Shown: positions 11,890-23,664, counted from the stretch's first letter. The stretch: DNA of 64,000 nt from Mesostigma viride (GCA_009746045.1 RPFO01001313.1:186001-250000), one strand, 5' to 3'. Made by a program: numbers and translations. The notes: generated by a model not told the origin, from the letters alone.

Positions 11890-14306
11890 CTAGATGGGGA
11901 TGTAATCCTCATCGGAGCTGTCCTCTACTGTAATGGCAGACGAGGCGGTAGTGTAGCGGCTATCCTCAGGGCCAATAACCTCCACCTGCGGACTTCTACC
12001 CTGGCTAGCAACGGGCCGCGGGGCCCGTGGGGAGAAAACAGGAGCATACCCCTCAGGAAGGTGCTTATCGCAGGTGGCAGCCCATTTCTCCTTGTCAATC
12101 ATGCGGGCGCGGAGTACGGATAGTCCCAGAAGCCCTGCATCTTCAAGCAGTTGTGTCAGTGACATAGGTCCGGGTCGCGCCGCGCCGGTGCTGGGCGCGC
12201 GCAAGTTTGCCAGTGGGTTGCGATGGGACAAGGGGACCCTGCCATAGTAGGAGGAGGTGTCTACCTGGCCTGGCCCGTCTTAAGCCCCCCGGCAGGGCCC
12301 ACATCGGTATTCACCTGGTCTGTGCGGGCAAGATGGCCGGCAAAGCGGAGCTAGGCGGCGGTGTCGGATGGTATGGGTGACAAGAGGGAGCTCGCAGACT
12401 GTAGAGCTCGGCCCGGGTGCGGCGTTCTTAAGGTAGCGGACGCCGAGGATATGACAGAGCATTCGTGTGACGGTGCCGTCAAGCTGCTGGCTCAGCGCCT
12501 GGTCCAGGGTCCACGCCTCGCAGCCGTAAAGGAGGATGCTGAGGACAAGGGCCTTGAACGGAATGCGCTTGCGTCGCTCACTCAGGTAGCGGCAGGTCCA
12601 GAAACTGTCGAGGCGGCGGAGGGCCGCCCAGGCCTGGCCAATGCGGGGGTTGATGTCGTCGGCCGTGGAGGGAAGCCATGCAGCTGCCAAGGAGCAGTTG
12701 AAGCGAGTCGCCGGGGGGACGGGGCTGCCGTCCAGCAAGAGGATCAAGGGTGGGTGGGGCTATCCCAGCAGGGAAGCCGATGGCCATGACCTCCGTTTTC
12801 TTGCTGATCATAAGCCCCACCGCCCGCGCTTCCAGTGATAACCTGTCTAGCCAGAGTTGCCGGGCTGACTCCGGGGTTTCCACGAGCGTCGTGTCATCAG
12901 CGTAGATCAGATCGCTCAGGCGGTAGGGTGGATCAACCCCGCCATAGCTGGCGTACTCCATGACCTCAATCCCCGGCCCGGGGCGCCCCTCCATCTGGGC
13001 GAAGCGGGCTTGTGCACGCCGCATAATATAGTCCGCCATAATGATGAATAGATATGGGGAGAGCACACAGCCCCGCTGCCACACCCTGGTGTGCAGGGGG
13101 AACGCCGGAGTGACGCCGTCGGCGGTACGGACCTGGGCTTGGGACCCTTCATAGAACTGGCGGATGATCTCAACGATGTACGATGGGACACGGAACAGGT
13201 GAAGGACCACCCACAGGGCGTCCCATATATAACCGTATCGAATGCCTTGGTGTAATCCACGAAGATCAATAGCAATGGCAAGAGGCCGGGGGCCAGGCGG
13301 CCCACTTCCTCGATCAGGCGGCGTGCGGTAATGGTGACCATAACACAATTGCGACCAACAAGGAAGCCCATCTGGGACTCGCCTAGGTGGGGATCGAGGC
13401 TGGCGCGCATGCGGTTCAGCAGGAGATGCATGAAGACTTTCAGCACGCAGCTTTGGAGGCATATACGCCGCGGTAGTTGCCAGTAATAATCCGCGGCGGA
13501 CCCCTTGCCCTTGTAGAGCATGACCCGAACAGCGGTCTTCCAATACGTCGCGGTGGGGGGAGGCCATCTCGTAGAATCCGGTTGCAAACACCCCGGAGGA
13601 AAGGCTCAAGCTCAGGCATCCTAACCACCTCCGGTGAAAAATTGTCCACTCCCATGCATGGCAGCATCATTGCGAAGGGTGGAGATGGCAGCAGCCCATT
13701 CCTGGGGAGTCCACTCGTCATGTGGGGGCCGCGCGTCCACCAGGGGGCCGGAGAGCGGTGGGACCAGGTAGTCCGTCTCACTGGTGGGCGCCTGCGGGGG
13801 CTCAATGGGGCCGCCTCGGCTGGCCGCAGGGCGTGCAGCTGCAGCGGGGTCAAGCGGGGGGGGCATGCCAGGGGCCCCCGATAGTTTGGCCTGGGAGCTG
13901 AACCAAATCTCAAGCTAGGCGTTCACTGGGGGTGCCCGGGATGTCAGCCCGTTGCGTTTCCCACCGTCCGGTGAGACGGTCGAGAGAGCGCCAGGCCGCC
14001 TTGTGCTGGTTGGCGGCCGTGTGGCGATTGATTTCTGCGGCAATTGTCTCCACCTCCTCCGCATGAGCGGCAGTATATATATGCTTGAGTAAGCCGTTCC
14101 TGGTACGGGTACAGGTCCTCCCTGCGGCGGCGGGCCTGCGCTAGCGCCAGCCGGGCGGCGACCACCCAGGCGTCGCGCAGGTAGAGCGGGGCTGGTCGGG
14201 CGCGGGATTGCTCGGGGAGAAGCTTAGAGCCAAGCTCCACCGATCGCATGAACAGTTCGTAGGGTGGCGTTAGATCTACACCGCGATCTGCATCCAGGTA
14301 CATCAA
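11890..14306 (-). pseudogene. Non-LTR retrotransposon ORF2 with reverse transcriptase, frameshifted
   Basis: Read right to left. 14306-13944 gives the usual charged stretch before the RT. 13590-12580 gives the RT fingers and palm: GFLVGRNCVMVTITARRL, motif A FVDYTKAFDTV, motif B QRGCVLSPYLF and motif C YADDTTL. Then comes the thumb-side signature YGCEAWTLDQ...LDGTVTRML, and 12231-11890 gives a C-terminal region ending IPI-stop. At least two frameshifts break it, one next to an expanded TATATA near 13230. The upstream endonuclease domain is missing, so the copy is 5'-truncated and dead. The YG-E-W signature is typical of LINE-type RTs with an apurinic endonuclease. Confidence 0.92.
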
Positions 14307-14344
14307 AGGTTACGCGTCCACGAAGGCAGACCACGAAGGCAGAC

Positions 14345-14620
14345 CACGCCCGTATACATGCTTTACGGCACGTGTACGGGCCGTAAATTTTACGGCCCGT
14401 TTATACGGCAAAAGTATACGGACCGTAAGCTTACCAGTGTCGCAGGCTTACACTCTTATACGGAGAAGTATATTTTGCGGCCCGTTTCGTACGGCAAAAG
14501 TAAACGGGCCGTAAGCTTATTATATATACTGTCGCAGGCTTACGCCCGTATATATGGGAAAAGTATACGGGCCGTAGATTTTACGGCCGTTTACGGAAAA
14601 AGTATACGAGCCGTAAGCTG
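14345..14620. repeat. Palindromic tandem repeat (TACGGCCCGT / ACGGGCCGTA)
   Basis: Repeated AAAGTATACGGGCCGTAAG and TTACGGCCCGTTTA strings with CTGTCGCAGGCTTACG spacers. Related pieces lie at 11655-11725 and 19355-19400, each beside an ORF2 fragment. Confidence 0.8.
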
Positions 14621-14689
14621 CACGAAAGTTACAAACAACGTCTGCATCATGCCCCATGCAACCATATAGTCACGTGGATGTATAAAACT

Positions 14690-15290
14690 CTTAATTTCTT
14701 CAGGGTTCTTCTTCTTTTCGGGTTTTTTCCTTATGTTGCATGCCAATCTCACCTCCGTTATTTATCATTCTCAATGAGTATATAAAACTCAACTGAGCTT
14801 TCCTCAGACTAGACTCGGTAATGGCAGACGAGGCGGTAGTGTAGCGGCTATCCTCAGCCGGGCCCTTAACCTCCAGGCCTGAGGACTTCTACACTGCATT
14901 CTACCAATGGGCCGCGGGGCCCGCCCGCGTGCATGTGGAGAAAACAGGAGCATGCCCCACAGGAAGGCATCGCAGACGGCAGCCCATTTTTCCTTGTCTA
15001 TCATCATGCGGGCGCGGAGTACAGATAATTCCAGAAGCCCTGCATCCTCTTGAGCAATTGTGTCACATAGGTCCGGGTTGCGCCGCGTCGGTGCGCAAGC
15101 CGGGCGTGCGCAAACTTGCCAGTGGGTTGCGACGGGACAAAGGGACCCTGCCATAGGAGGAGGTGTCTTAGACTAGTACCTGGTTGGCCAGTCCTTAGCC
15201 CGCCCGCAGGGCCCACATCGGTATTTACCTGGCCTGTGCGGGCAAGATGCCCGGCAAAGTGAGAGGAGACGGCCGGTGTCGGATGGTATA
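14690..15290 (-). pseudogene. Retrotransposon ORF2 C-terminal fragment
   Basis: 15290-14804 on the minus strand repeats the C-terminal part of ORF2 seen at 12360-11890 (FAGHLARTGQVNTD, then the LSVLRARM-DKEKWAAVCD region), with frameshifts. 14690-14800 is a conserved 3' module ending in TCATTCTCAATGAGTATA that also ends the B-family copies at 16020 and 17550. Confidence 0.8.
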
Positions 15291-15295
15291 TATAT

Positions 15296-16020
15296 ATGGG
15301 TGGCCTTTCCTGCATGGGGGGCCAACAGAATCAGAATTGGTATTTGTATTTGCACACTGTCCTCCTGACGGTGGTGCTCGCCATGATTCGGTCGGTTTTC
15401 CCCCACGCGAACATCCGGTCCGAGGATGCGGATGGCGCTGCCTTCTATTCCCCCAACCACCGGCCTGACATCGTGGTGCTGGACTTTGAGGGGGGTGGCC
15501 GGCATCTGCTTATCGACGTTTCGGTGGCGCGGCCCTTGGCTCTTAGCCACGTGGCTGGGGCCTCCCTCACGGCAGGTTACACGGCGGACCGGGCGGAGCG
15601 GGCCAAGCTCCTGGCCTACGGCGACGTCGGGCACCATCGTGTGGTGCCCTTTGTCCTGGAGGAGTTTGGGGCCATGGGGCCCCTGACCTCCGCCTTCTTC
15701 AAGGAGTGTTGCCGGCGGCTCCGGGAGGACCGGCTGGACCTGGAGGGCCAGCGGGCCCCATGGTCGGCGCGGACCTGGACGTCATATTGGCGTCAGCGCT
15801 TGTCGGTGGCGTTGACTCGGGCCATGGCTGACATCATGCTCCGCCGTACGCGGGCTGATTTTGCGGTGCAGCAGGGCTATTAGGTTCCTCCCGTTAGGAG
15901 TTTCCATTGGTCTTATCGTAGTATAGAGATTTGACATGGCTCTGTATAGAGGTTTATAGCTGGGCGTTTGCTTTGGTTTGAGTGATTTCACTCTGCTGTA
16001 AGTAATTATATTATTAATAT
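15296..16020 (+). mobile_element. Retroelement 3' end with restriction-like endonuclease (family A)
   Basis: 15296-15883 is open for 195 residues. It starts inside a zinc-knuckle region and continues NHRPDIVVLDFEGG...HLLIDVSV. That RPD...D layout is the catalytic core of the PD-(D/E)xK endonuclease found C-terminal to the RT in R2/NeSL-like and Dualen/RandI non-LTR elements. The RT itself is absent, so this is a 5'-truncated copy. After the TAG comes a 3' UTR ending in TAAGTAATTATATTATTAAT. It abuts a B-family copy tail to tail at about 16020. Confidence 0.8.
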
Positions 16021-16990
16021 ATATTCATTGAGAATGATAGATTACGGAGGTGAGATAGGCATGCAACATAAGGAAAAACCCGAGAACTGGGAGAATAACC
16101 CTGAAGAAATTAATAGTAATCTGACACAGACATCCAAGGATCACGCCAGCGGCACAAGGTACAACTAACTTATACATCACAAAACTACACGCAGCAACAG
16201 CGCTGCCGGCCACCATGCAGGCCTGGAAGGAATCTAGACCGCATGGGTCGCGACAAAGTCGGCCCGGGTGCGGCGGAATAACACATCAGCCACGGTGCGA
16301 GTGAGGGCGAGTGACAGACGCTGCCGCCAATACGAGGACCACGTGCGGGCCGACCACGGGGCGGTCTGACCCTCGAGGTCGAGGCGGTCTTCACGGCGCT
16401 GGCAGCACTCGTGGAAAAACTCCGCTGTCTTGGGGCCCATGGCCCCGAACTCCTCAAGGACAAAGGGGATGACCCGGTGGGGCCCACATTGCCGTAGGAG
16501 GCAAACTTGTCGCGCTCAGCCACAGCGGCAGCAGCGCCGGCATCCACAGCCGCCCGGAGGATGTGGCGACCGGAAAGCGGCCGAGCCACGGAGACATCGA
16601 TGAGCAGGTGGCAACCCTGCCCGTCGTAGTCAAGCACGGTAATGTCGGGGCGGTGGTTGGGTGAGTAGAGGGCGGCCCATCCGCGTCCTCGCACTTAATG
16701 GTGGAGTGGGGAAAGACCGACCGAACCATGGCACACACACCCGGAGGAGAGCGGTATGGAGATAGAGGAACCAGTTCTGGTTCTGCTGGCCACCCATGCA
16801 CGCGATGTAGTGCGTCCCAGTAGTATCCAGAGCAAGCCCGCAGCTGCCGCAGGACGCACCCGCCGTGATGAGAGGTTGCGGGGCAAAGAGCTGGTGGCGG
16901 AGAGCGATGGCGTAAAGGGCCGGAACCAGTGTGAACAAAGGGCTCATGGGGAGGGCGCGCAGGAATGCGGACCCCACGCTCCCCTAAGGG
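16020..16990 (-). mobile_element. Retroelement 3' end with restriction-like endonuclease (family B)
   Basis: Minus strand. 16977-16800 has CGSCGLALDTTGTHYIAC, a CCHC zinc motif. After a frameshift near 16690 comes NHRPDITVLDYDGQG...LLIDVSV and the conserved C-terminus to about 16236. The 3' UTR ends at 16020 in a TCATTCTCAATGAATATA module. Protein-level similarity to family A is clear, but the UTRs differ. Confidence 0.8.
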
Positions 16991-17145
16991 AAACGGAGTG
17001 AAGCCAGCTCTCCCTGATCGTTCAAGCTCGCATGCAGACCCATCCAGTCGGCACAGTGTAGTATACCCGCGTAGGTCTTTTGTTGTTTTTCATGAACGCA
17101 GGCAGGGAAGATATTAAAAGAGCTTAATATATATATTAATAGAGC

Positions 17146-17556
17146 GGAGTTTTTCCACGAGTGCTGCCAGCGCCGTGAAGACCGCCTCGACCTCGAGGGT
17201 CAGACCGCCCCGTGGTCGGCCCGCACGTGGTCCTCGTATTGGCGGCAGCGTCTGTCACTCGCCCTCACTCGCACCGTGGCTGATGTGTTTATTCCGCCGC
17301 ACCCGGGCCGACTTGTCGCGCACCACGCGGTCTAGATTCCTTCCAGGCCTGCATGGTGGGCCGGCAGCGCTGTTGCTGCGTGTAGTTTGTGATGTATAGT
17401 TAGTTGTACCTTGTGCCGCTGGCGTGATCCTTGGATGTCTGTGTCAGATTACTATTAATTTCTTCAGGGTTATTCTCCCAGTCATCGGTTTTTCCTTATG
17501 TTGCATGCCTATCTCACCTCCGTAATCTATCATTCTCAATGAATATATATTAAAAA
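17146..17556 (+). mobile_element. Family B tail, inverted copy
   Basis: Near-identical inverse of 16020-16435: the last coding part (GPRIGGSVCHSPSLAPW reading), 3' UTR and terminal TCAATGAATATATATT. It joins the family A copy at 17556 tail to tail, mirroring the 16020 junction. Confidence 0.85.
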
Positions 17557-18058
17557 TATAATTACTTACAGCAGAGTGAAATCACTCAAACCAAAGCAAA
17601 CGCCCAGCTATAAACCTATATACAGAGCCATGTCAAAGCTCTATACTACGATAAGACCAATGGAAACGCCTAACGGGAGGAACCTAATAGCCCTGCGCAC
17701 CGCAAAATCAGCCCGCGTACGGCGGAGCATGATGTCAGCCATGGCCCGAGTCAGCGCCACCGACAAGCGCTGACGCCAATATGACGTCCAGGTCCGCGCC
17801 GACCATGGGGCCCGCTGGCCCTCCAGGTCCAGCCGGTCCTCCCGGAGCCGGCAACACTCCTTGAAGAAGGCGGAGGTCAGGGGCCCCATGGCCCCAAACT
17901 CCTCCAGGACAAAGGGCACCACACGATGGTGCCCGACGTCGCCGTAGGCCAGGAGCTTGGCCCGCTCCGCCCGGTCCGCCGTGTAACCTGCCGTGAGGGA
18001 GGCCCCAGCCACGTGGCTAAGAGCCAAGGGCCGCGCCACCGAAACGTCAATAAGCAGA
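17556..18058 (-). mobile_element. Family A tail, inverted copy
   Basis: Minus-strand copy of 15530-16020: 3' UTR, then the C-terminal coding part up to the ARPLALSHVAGASL region. It is cut at 18058 where a second partial copy begins. Confidence 0.85.
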
Positions 18059-18240
18059 TGAATATATATTAAAAATATAATTACTTACAGCAGAGTGAAA
18101 TCACTCAAACCAAAGCAAACGCCCAGCTATAAACCTATATACAGAGCCATGTCAAAGCTCTATACTACGATAAGACCAATGGAAACGCCTAACGGGAGGA
18201 ACCTAATAGCCCTGCTGCACCGCAAAATCAGATGAATATA
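18059..18240 (-). repeat. Direct duplication of the family A 3' UTR
   Basis: ATATATATTAAAAATATAATT onward repeats 17543-17690 almost exactly, 514 bp further on, then runs into an AT dinucleotide tract at 18236-18257. Confidence 0.85.
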
Positions 18241-18254
18241 TATATATATATATA

Positions 18255-19320
18255 TATGGGTGACAAGAGGGAGCTCGCAGTAGAGCTCGGCCCGGGTGCG
18301 GCGCTCTTGGTAGCGGACGCCGATGAGGATGTGACGGAGCATTCGAGTGACTGTGCCGTCATGAAGCTGCTCGCTCATCGCCTGGTCCAGGGTCCATGCC
18401 TCGCAGCCGTAAAGGAGGATGCTGAGTGAGGACAAGGGCCTTGAACAGCATGCGCTTGCGCCGCTCATTCAGGTAGCGACATGTCCAGAACCTGTCGAGG
18501 CGGCGGATCGAGGGCTGCCCAGGCCTGGCCAATGCGGGGGTTGATGTCGTCGGCCGTGGAAAGTCTCAGGGGAGCCAGCTGCATGCCAAGGAGCTTGAAG
18601 CGAGTCGCCGGGGGGACGATAGGGTTGCCGTCCAGCAGCATTGGCCATGGCCCATGGGGGGGAGGAGGGTGGGTGGGGTCGGGTCCCAGCGGGGAAGCCG
18701 CATTAATCATGGCCATGACCTCCGTTTTCTTGCTTATCATAAGCTCCACCGCCCGCGCTTCCAGTGACAAGCTATCTAGCCAGAGTTGGGAGGACTCCGA
18801 GGTCGCCATGAGCGTCGTGTCATCATCGTAGATCAGAGCGCTGTCAGTTGGTAGGGCGGATCAACCCCGCCCTAGCTGGCGTACTCGATCCGTGATCTCG
18901 ATCCCCGGCCCGGGGCGCCGCCCGGCCCCTCCACCCGGGCAAAGCGGGCTTACTTGTGCACGGCTCATAATGTCCACCATAATGATGAATAGATATATGG
19001 GGAGAGCACGTACACAGCCCTGCCACACCCCGGTGTGCAGGGGGAATGCCGGAGTGACGCCGTCAGCGGTACGGACCTGGGCTTGGGACCCTTCATAAAA
19101 CTGGCGGATGATCTTAACAATGTACGATGGGACATGGAAGAGGTGGAGGACTACCCATGTACAGGGCGTCCCATATAACCGTATCGAATGTCATGGTGCA
19201 ATCCACGAAGATCATGCAATAGCAATGGCAAGAGGCTGGGGGCCCGGCCAGGCGGCCCACTAATTCCTCAATCAGGCGGCGCGCAGTCACGGTGACCATA
19301 GCACAATTAATTGGTTTTTA
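18255..19320 (-). pseudogene. Second retrotransposon ORF2 copy, heavily frameshifted
   Basis: Near copy of 12370-13340. It shows the YGCEAWTLDQAMSEQL signature, a damaged motif C region near 18825 and the motif B surroundings (SPHISIHHYGGHYEPC reading). Motif A survives only as FVDCTMTFDTV (19180-19220), so the catalytic Asp context is eroded. Many small indels, often at TA or GC steps. Confidence 0.88.
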
Positions 19321-19444
19321 TAACAGTCATGGTGACCATAACACAGTTAATATTGGCTTACGCTCGTATACGGGAAAAGTATACGAGCCACTGATCCACT
19401 TGTACCTCGGCATGCCACATATCACCGGCCAGCACCATTAAGCA

Positions 19445-19735
19445 GCGGCGCCTGCAGCTAGCTTAGGGCACTTAGTAGGCCGCACCGGACCAGGTAGACA
19501 CCTCACGTGGCCCCTCTGCAGGTTTGCGACCAGCTCAGCCCGGCCGGCACCTCCTCATGCGTGGGCCGGGCCCAGCGATGCTATCTAGACGCTGGGCCGC
19601 AAGGCCCGCACTTTCAAAGAACAGCTAGTAGAGGACATGGGGGGGCTAGGCCTCTCCGTGATCTGAAACAAGATGATGGACAAGGCCAAGTGGGCTCAGG
19701 TCATAGAGGAATTAAAATCAATTAATAGAGGACAA
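19445..19735 (+). pseudogene. Retrotransposon ORF2 C-terminal fragment, plus strand
   Basis: Reads through ...DQVDTS, RPAQPGRH and MRGPGPAM-like segments in shifting frames with stops. It matches the end of the ORF2 at 38722-39357, giving an opposite-strand fragment next to the ORF1-only element that follows. Confidence 0.6.
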
Positions 19736-20112
19736 CGAACCCCCCCCCCCCCCAGTGGGGAAGTGCCCGCGTGTCTGCAAACGCGGGAAGCATGCTAGAC
19801 CAACTGAAGACGCACACGCTGATATCACGCAATATTATGGCGAGCAAACGCTCCTCCGCGCAACGCAGCCTGGCGGCTGCGCTCAGCCCTGAAAATACGT
19901 CTGCAGCTCCGGCTGCAGCTTCGCCTTCCAGCCCCGAAGGCAGCGGCGCCACTAGCCAAGCCGGCCTAGTGCTCGCCCAGCCCCCGGCCCCCCCTAAGCA
20001 CACCTGGAATTGTACTACATTTTTCAAATTGTACTTCAGTTTTGAAAGTTGCATTTTCATGCATTTAAAGTTTCAACTAAAGTCTTTGAGGAAAAAAAAG
20101 TTCGTCGGCGGC

Positions 20113-20860
20113 CGGCACACCGGCACACCGGCACACCGGCACACCGGCACACCTCAAATTGCATGTATGCACACACCTTTGCACATGCAATTGTTATCCA
20201 TGGGATTTATGTAGGTGGATGGGTCATGCAAGGGTTACCTAGATGCTCATGACACCGTGGCACCGTGGCATCGTGCCACCGTGCCACCGTGCCACCGTGC
20301 CACCTCAAAAGTTGCATATAAACACACATATTTGCACATACAATGGTTATCCATTGGGATTTATCAAGGGTAATGGGTCATGCAAGGGTTACCTAGACAT
20401 GCTCATGACACCGTTGCATCGTGGCATCGTGCCACCGTGCCACCGGCACACCGGCACACCGGCACACCGGCACACCGGCACACCGTTGCACCTCAAATTG
20501 CATATAAACACACACCTTTGCACATGCAATTGTTATCCATGGGTTTTATGTAGGTGGATGGGTCATGCAAGGGTTACCTAGATGCTCATGACGTACACCA
20601 TGGCACCGTGGCATCGTGCCACCGTGCCACCGTGCCACTGTGCCACCTCAAAAGTTGCATATAAACACACATATTTGCACATACAATGGTTATCCATTGG
20701 GATTTATCAAGGGTAATGGGTCATGCAAGGGTTACCTAGACATGCTCATGACACCGTGCCACCGTGCCACCGTGCCACCGTGCCACCGTGCCACCGTGCC
20801 ACCGTGCCACCGTGCCACCGTGCCACCGTGCCACCGTGCCACCTCCACAACGGTATGAAA
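20113..20860. repeat. Left subterminal octamer arrays with 150-190 bp higher-order units
   Basis: Runs of GGCACACC and GTGCCACC octamers separated by a core of about 110 bp (CTCAAA-TTGCAT-ACACAC... GGTTACCTAGA-ATGCTCATGAC). Cores start near 20152, 20303, 20491 and 20645. The last octamer run spans about 20755-20842. Confidence 0.9.
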
Positions 20861-20870
20861 GTGCCAAAAA

Positions 20871-22950
20871 ATGCCCTTATAAGCCCTACATGGAGCAAAT
20901 TGAGTCCAAACATGCTAGATATTGGTAGGCAGCATGTCCAGGACACCAGTAGAAGGAATTTGACTTTCCAGAATTTTCCGACATCGGTTGGTCTATTTTT
21001 GGCATGTCTATTTTTAGCAACTTTCCAGATTTTAAGGGGAGGGTCCCATGGAATTGTATCAAAACTGAAGCCCCCTAATAACTACAGAAATGCAACTGAC
21101 AACCACTGAATGATGTTTGGGGACCATAAACATGATGTTTGGGCATGCATACCACCACTTGTTGGGGGTACTACCCGCAGCCATACACCGGCTATGAGCT
21201 AAAAATAGAAAAAAACGCTGTCCGGGGCACATCTTGCCCAGACCAGTGGGAGAACCAGTTGCATGAAAAAAGTAATACCCATATAAAAATGTCATGGGAC
21301 ATGGTTTCTACCTAATTGGATCAACAAAATCAGCACATCCCTTTGAGTTATTAATTTTTGGGCCAAAAATACGCTTTTTTAGGCGGGGCGCCCCCATACA
21401 CACTCATAACACATCAATTAGGCCTAAAAAGTAATAGTCGAATTCTGTCATGACCATAGAAGGCACTACCAAAGTTTGGTGGCATTCTGAGCTCAGCTGT
21501 AGCAGTTATTAATTTTGGCAGTTGGCCACCTGTGCAGACGCTAAGGAAGGCATTAGTGAGTATTAAGGCACACTAACACTTCCTATGCCATCCAAAAGGC
21601 TCCTGACCATGCCCAATTCGACCACAATGTACAAGGAGGTGGCTGGGCACGTCATGTGCCCTTGCCTTACCTTGACACGGGCAACCTGTTGCGTGTGTGC
21701 ACAACAATGAGGCAGGTAGCTCTACATGCCTAGCCGACACTTCTAAAGCATATTCCAGGTTTATGGTGTGGGCATCATCCCAAAACCAAGCTCAAACACA
21801 CCCTAGAAAGCCATATCCACTAATTGCCCAACAAGGGTAACAACAGACAGTCCACAGAGAAAGCAGAATTGTCATACATGCTGATTGCCAAGGCTTCTCA
21901 CCATGGTTACCTTGCCTTGCCAGCATATGAATTAGGGCTCTCCCATTTTAGTGGGAGAAAGGCCGACAAGACAACCATAACCCCTACCTACGTGCAGTTC
22001 CACCCATGCAGTATGCCCCTCAGAAAAACCACTGCCACCTTTCTTTCCAGCGCAATTGTTTGGCAAGAAAGAAACTCAAGCTTGTGAGCCTCTAACCACA
22101 ATGAAGCCTCTGCTAAGAAAGGCCGCGTCAATATTCACACAAAACTGAGTGCTGTTAGCAATCTCCTTCCAAGAAACCACTCAGCAAATCCCTGACAACT
22201 TGACGATATGCCACGGTCGCGCTTTGACACGTCCCAGCCATGCAACGTACATAAAAACCACTGAAAGGTGCCAGGAATCTGGCGATGCGCAGCACGGAAT
22301 GGCATTATACCTGGCGCTAACTGCACGGAAAAAAGCCGAAAACTTGCGTTGATAACCCATCAAGGAAGCGAAACATTCATAGGGTCACGTTGATCACACG
22401 ATCGTACCATTACCGGCATTGTCCTTCGCCCAGCGGCGCAAGAAAGAACAACCTTCCATGGAATAATAAGACGCGCATCCCGCGAGCCTGGAGAGTGTCT
22501 TACCGATCATGACGGAAATCTTGCCGAAACCCAGCAAATTTTTTAAATCTTTACCAATAACAATTTAAACGCATCCTTGACGCTAGGTAAAGCCCATAAA
22601 ACCTGACAATCACCGCCGCCAGCGTGCATTCTAATTTATTCCTCTCGACGAAAACATCAGATTGGACCCCCGTGGCGATGGTCATCAATAAAATCATCGA
22701 CACTGCAAAAAACGCGAACTCCGCTACGAAGTAGTATCATTTACTCATCGTCTTTAAGATTCGCTCAGTTTCTCTGCATTCCGCGAGCTATCTTTTTCTA
22801 CTCTGCCTGAAAGCACGTCGCCATGGCCAGCTCCGGTAGGGGTGCGCGCACCGTGCACCACTTTTTCACGGTACGGACGGGTACCGCGAATTTTTCGGCG
22901 CCAAAAATATTCGCGCCGGGACCGTCCCCTTAATATAAACAAATCCTCAT
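20871..22950. other. Interior of the 14.66-kb element, no gene recognised
   Basis: AT-richer, low-copy-looking sequence with only short open frames (for example 21824-22087 plus, 88 codons) that match nothing I know. 22650-22950 becomes CpG-rich and could be promoter-like, upstream of the palindrome. Confidence 0.5.
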
Positions 22951-22956
22951 AATCGC

Positions 22957-23425
22957 TTCCATCGCTGGTGCTTCCATCGCTGGTTCATTATCCCCTACAT
23001 GTAAAGACCATCGGGCATTCTGGAGTACAATTTGGTGGTGTGCCGGTGTGCCGGTGTGCCGGTGTGCCGGTGTGCCGGCCAGTGATTGGCCCGTTGCTGA
23101 TTTGCTGACATGCAGCCTAATAAAAATTGGCCGCAAATTCGTCCGGTCGCACGTGGGCACAAGATTTGCGGCCAATTTTTACTAGGCTGCATATCAGAAA
23201 ATCAGCAACGGGCCAATCACTGGCCGGCACACCGGCACACCGGCACACCGGCACACCGGCACACCGTGCCACCACCAAATTGTACTCCACCGGTGTGCGG
23301 CGTGGGACACAACAACAACAACAACAATGGCGGCGTGCCACCACCATTAATTTTGTACTCCGTGCCACCACCATTTGGTCTTTACATGTAGGGGATATCG
23401 GAAAGCACCAGCGATGGAAAAGGAC
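22957..23425. repeat. Large imperfect palindrome with octamer arrays in both arms
   Basis: The left arm reads CCATCGCTGGT, CCCCTACATGTAAAGACCA, GGAGTACAATTTGGTGG, GGTGTGCC repeats, CAGTGATTGGCCCGTTGCTGA and CAGCCTA-AAAATTGGCCGCAAAT. The right arm carries the inverse complements in mirrored order out to ACCAGCGATGG (about 23407-23417). The centre lies near 23142-23160. The right arm is longer through repeats of the CCACCA-TTGTACTCC piece. This resembles a foldback element or two abutting inverted ends. Confidence 0.85.
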
Positions 23426-23652
23426 GCAGTAGCCCCACCAGACACAATGGATCCCGGCCATGAACCACCGGGGCAAGAGAACCAGACAAAGGATACAGGC
23501 CCTGTATCCGTGACAGGTGTAGATGATGAAGAAAGGAAGAAAATGCAAGCGGCCGTGTATCACAGGGGCGCAGTGAATGAACTTGAGAGAATACTTGCCT
23601 CTGGTGCTTCGGATGATGAAGCCGACCGTGTCACTGGGAAATCTGAGGTAAA
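23414..23652 (+). CDS. Hypothetical protein, possible first exon
   Basis: ATG at 23414 opens a frame of about 78 codons ending at a good donor (CTGAG|GTAAAT, about 23647). It reads acidic and Pro-rich first, then AAVYHRGAVNELERILASGA, which looks like one ankyrin-type helix-turn-helix. It starts right after the palindrome, whose right arm would be the 5' leader. If spliced to the strong acceptor at 26092 in the same phase it stays open for another 56 codons, but that frame is not the one that carries the zinc-ribbon reading. I do not recognise a function and it may not be a gene. Confidence 0.35.
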
Positions 23653-23664
23653 TTTATGACAGGG

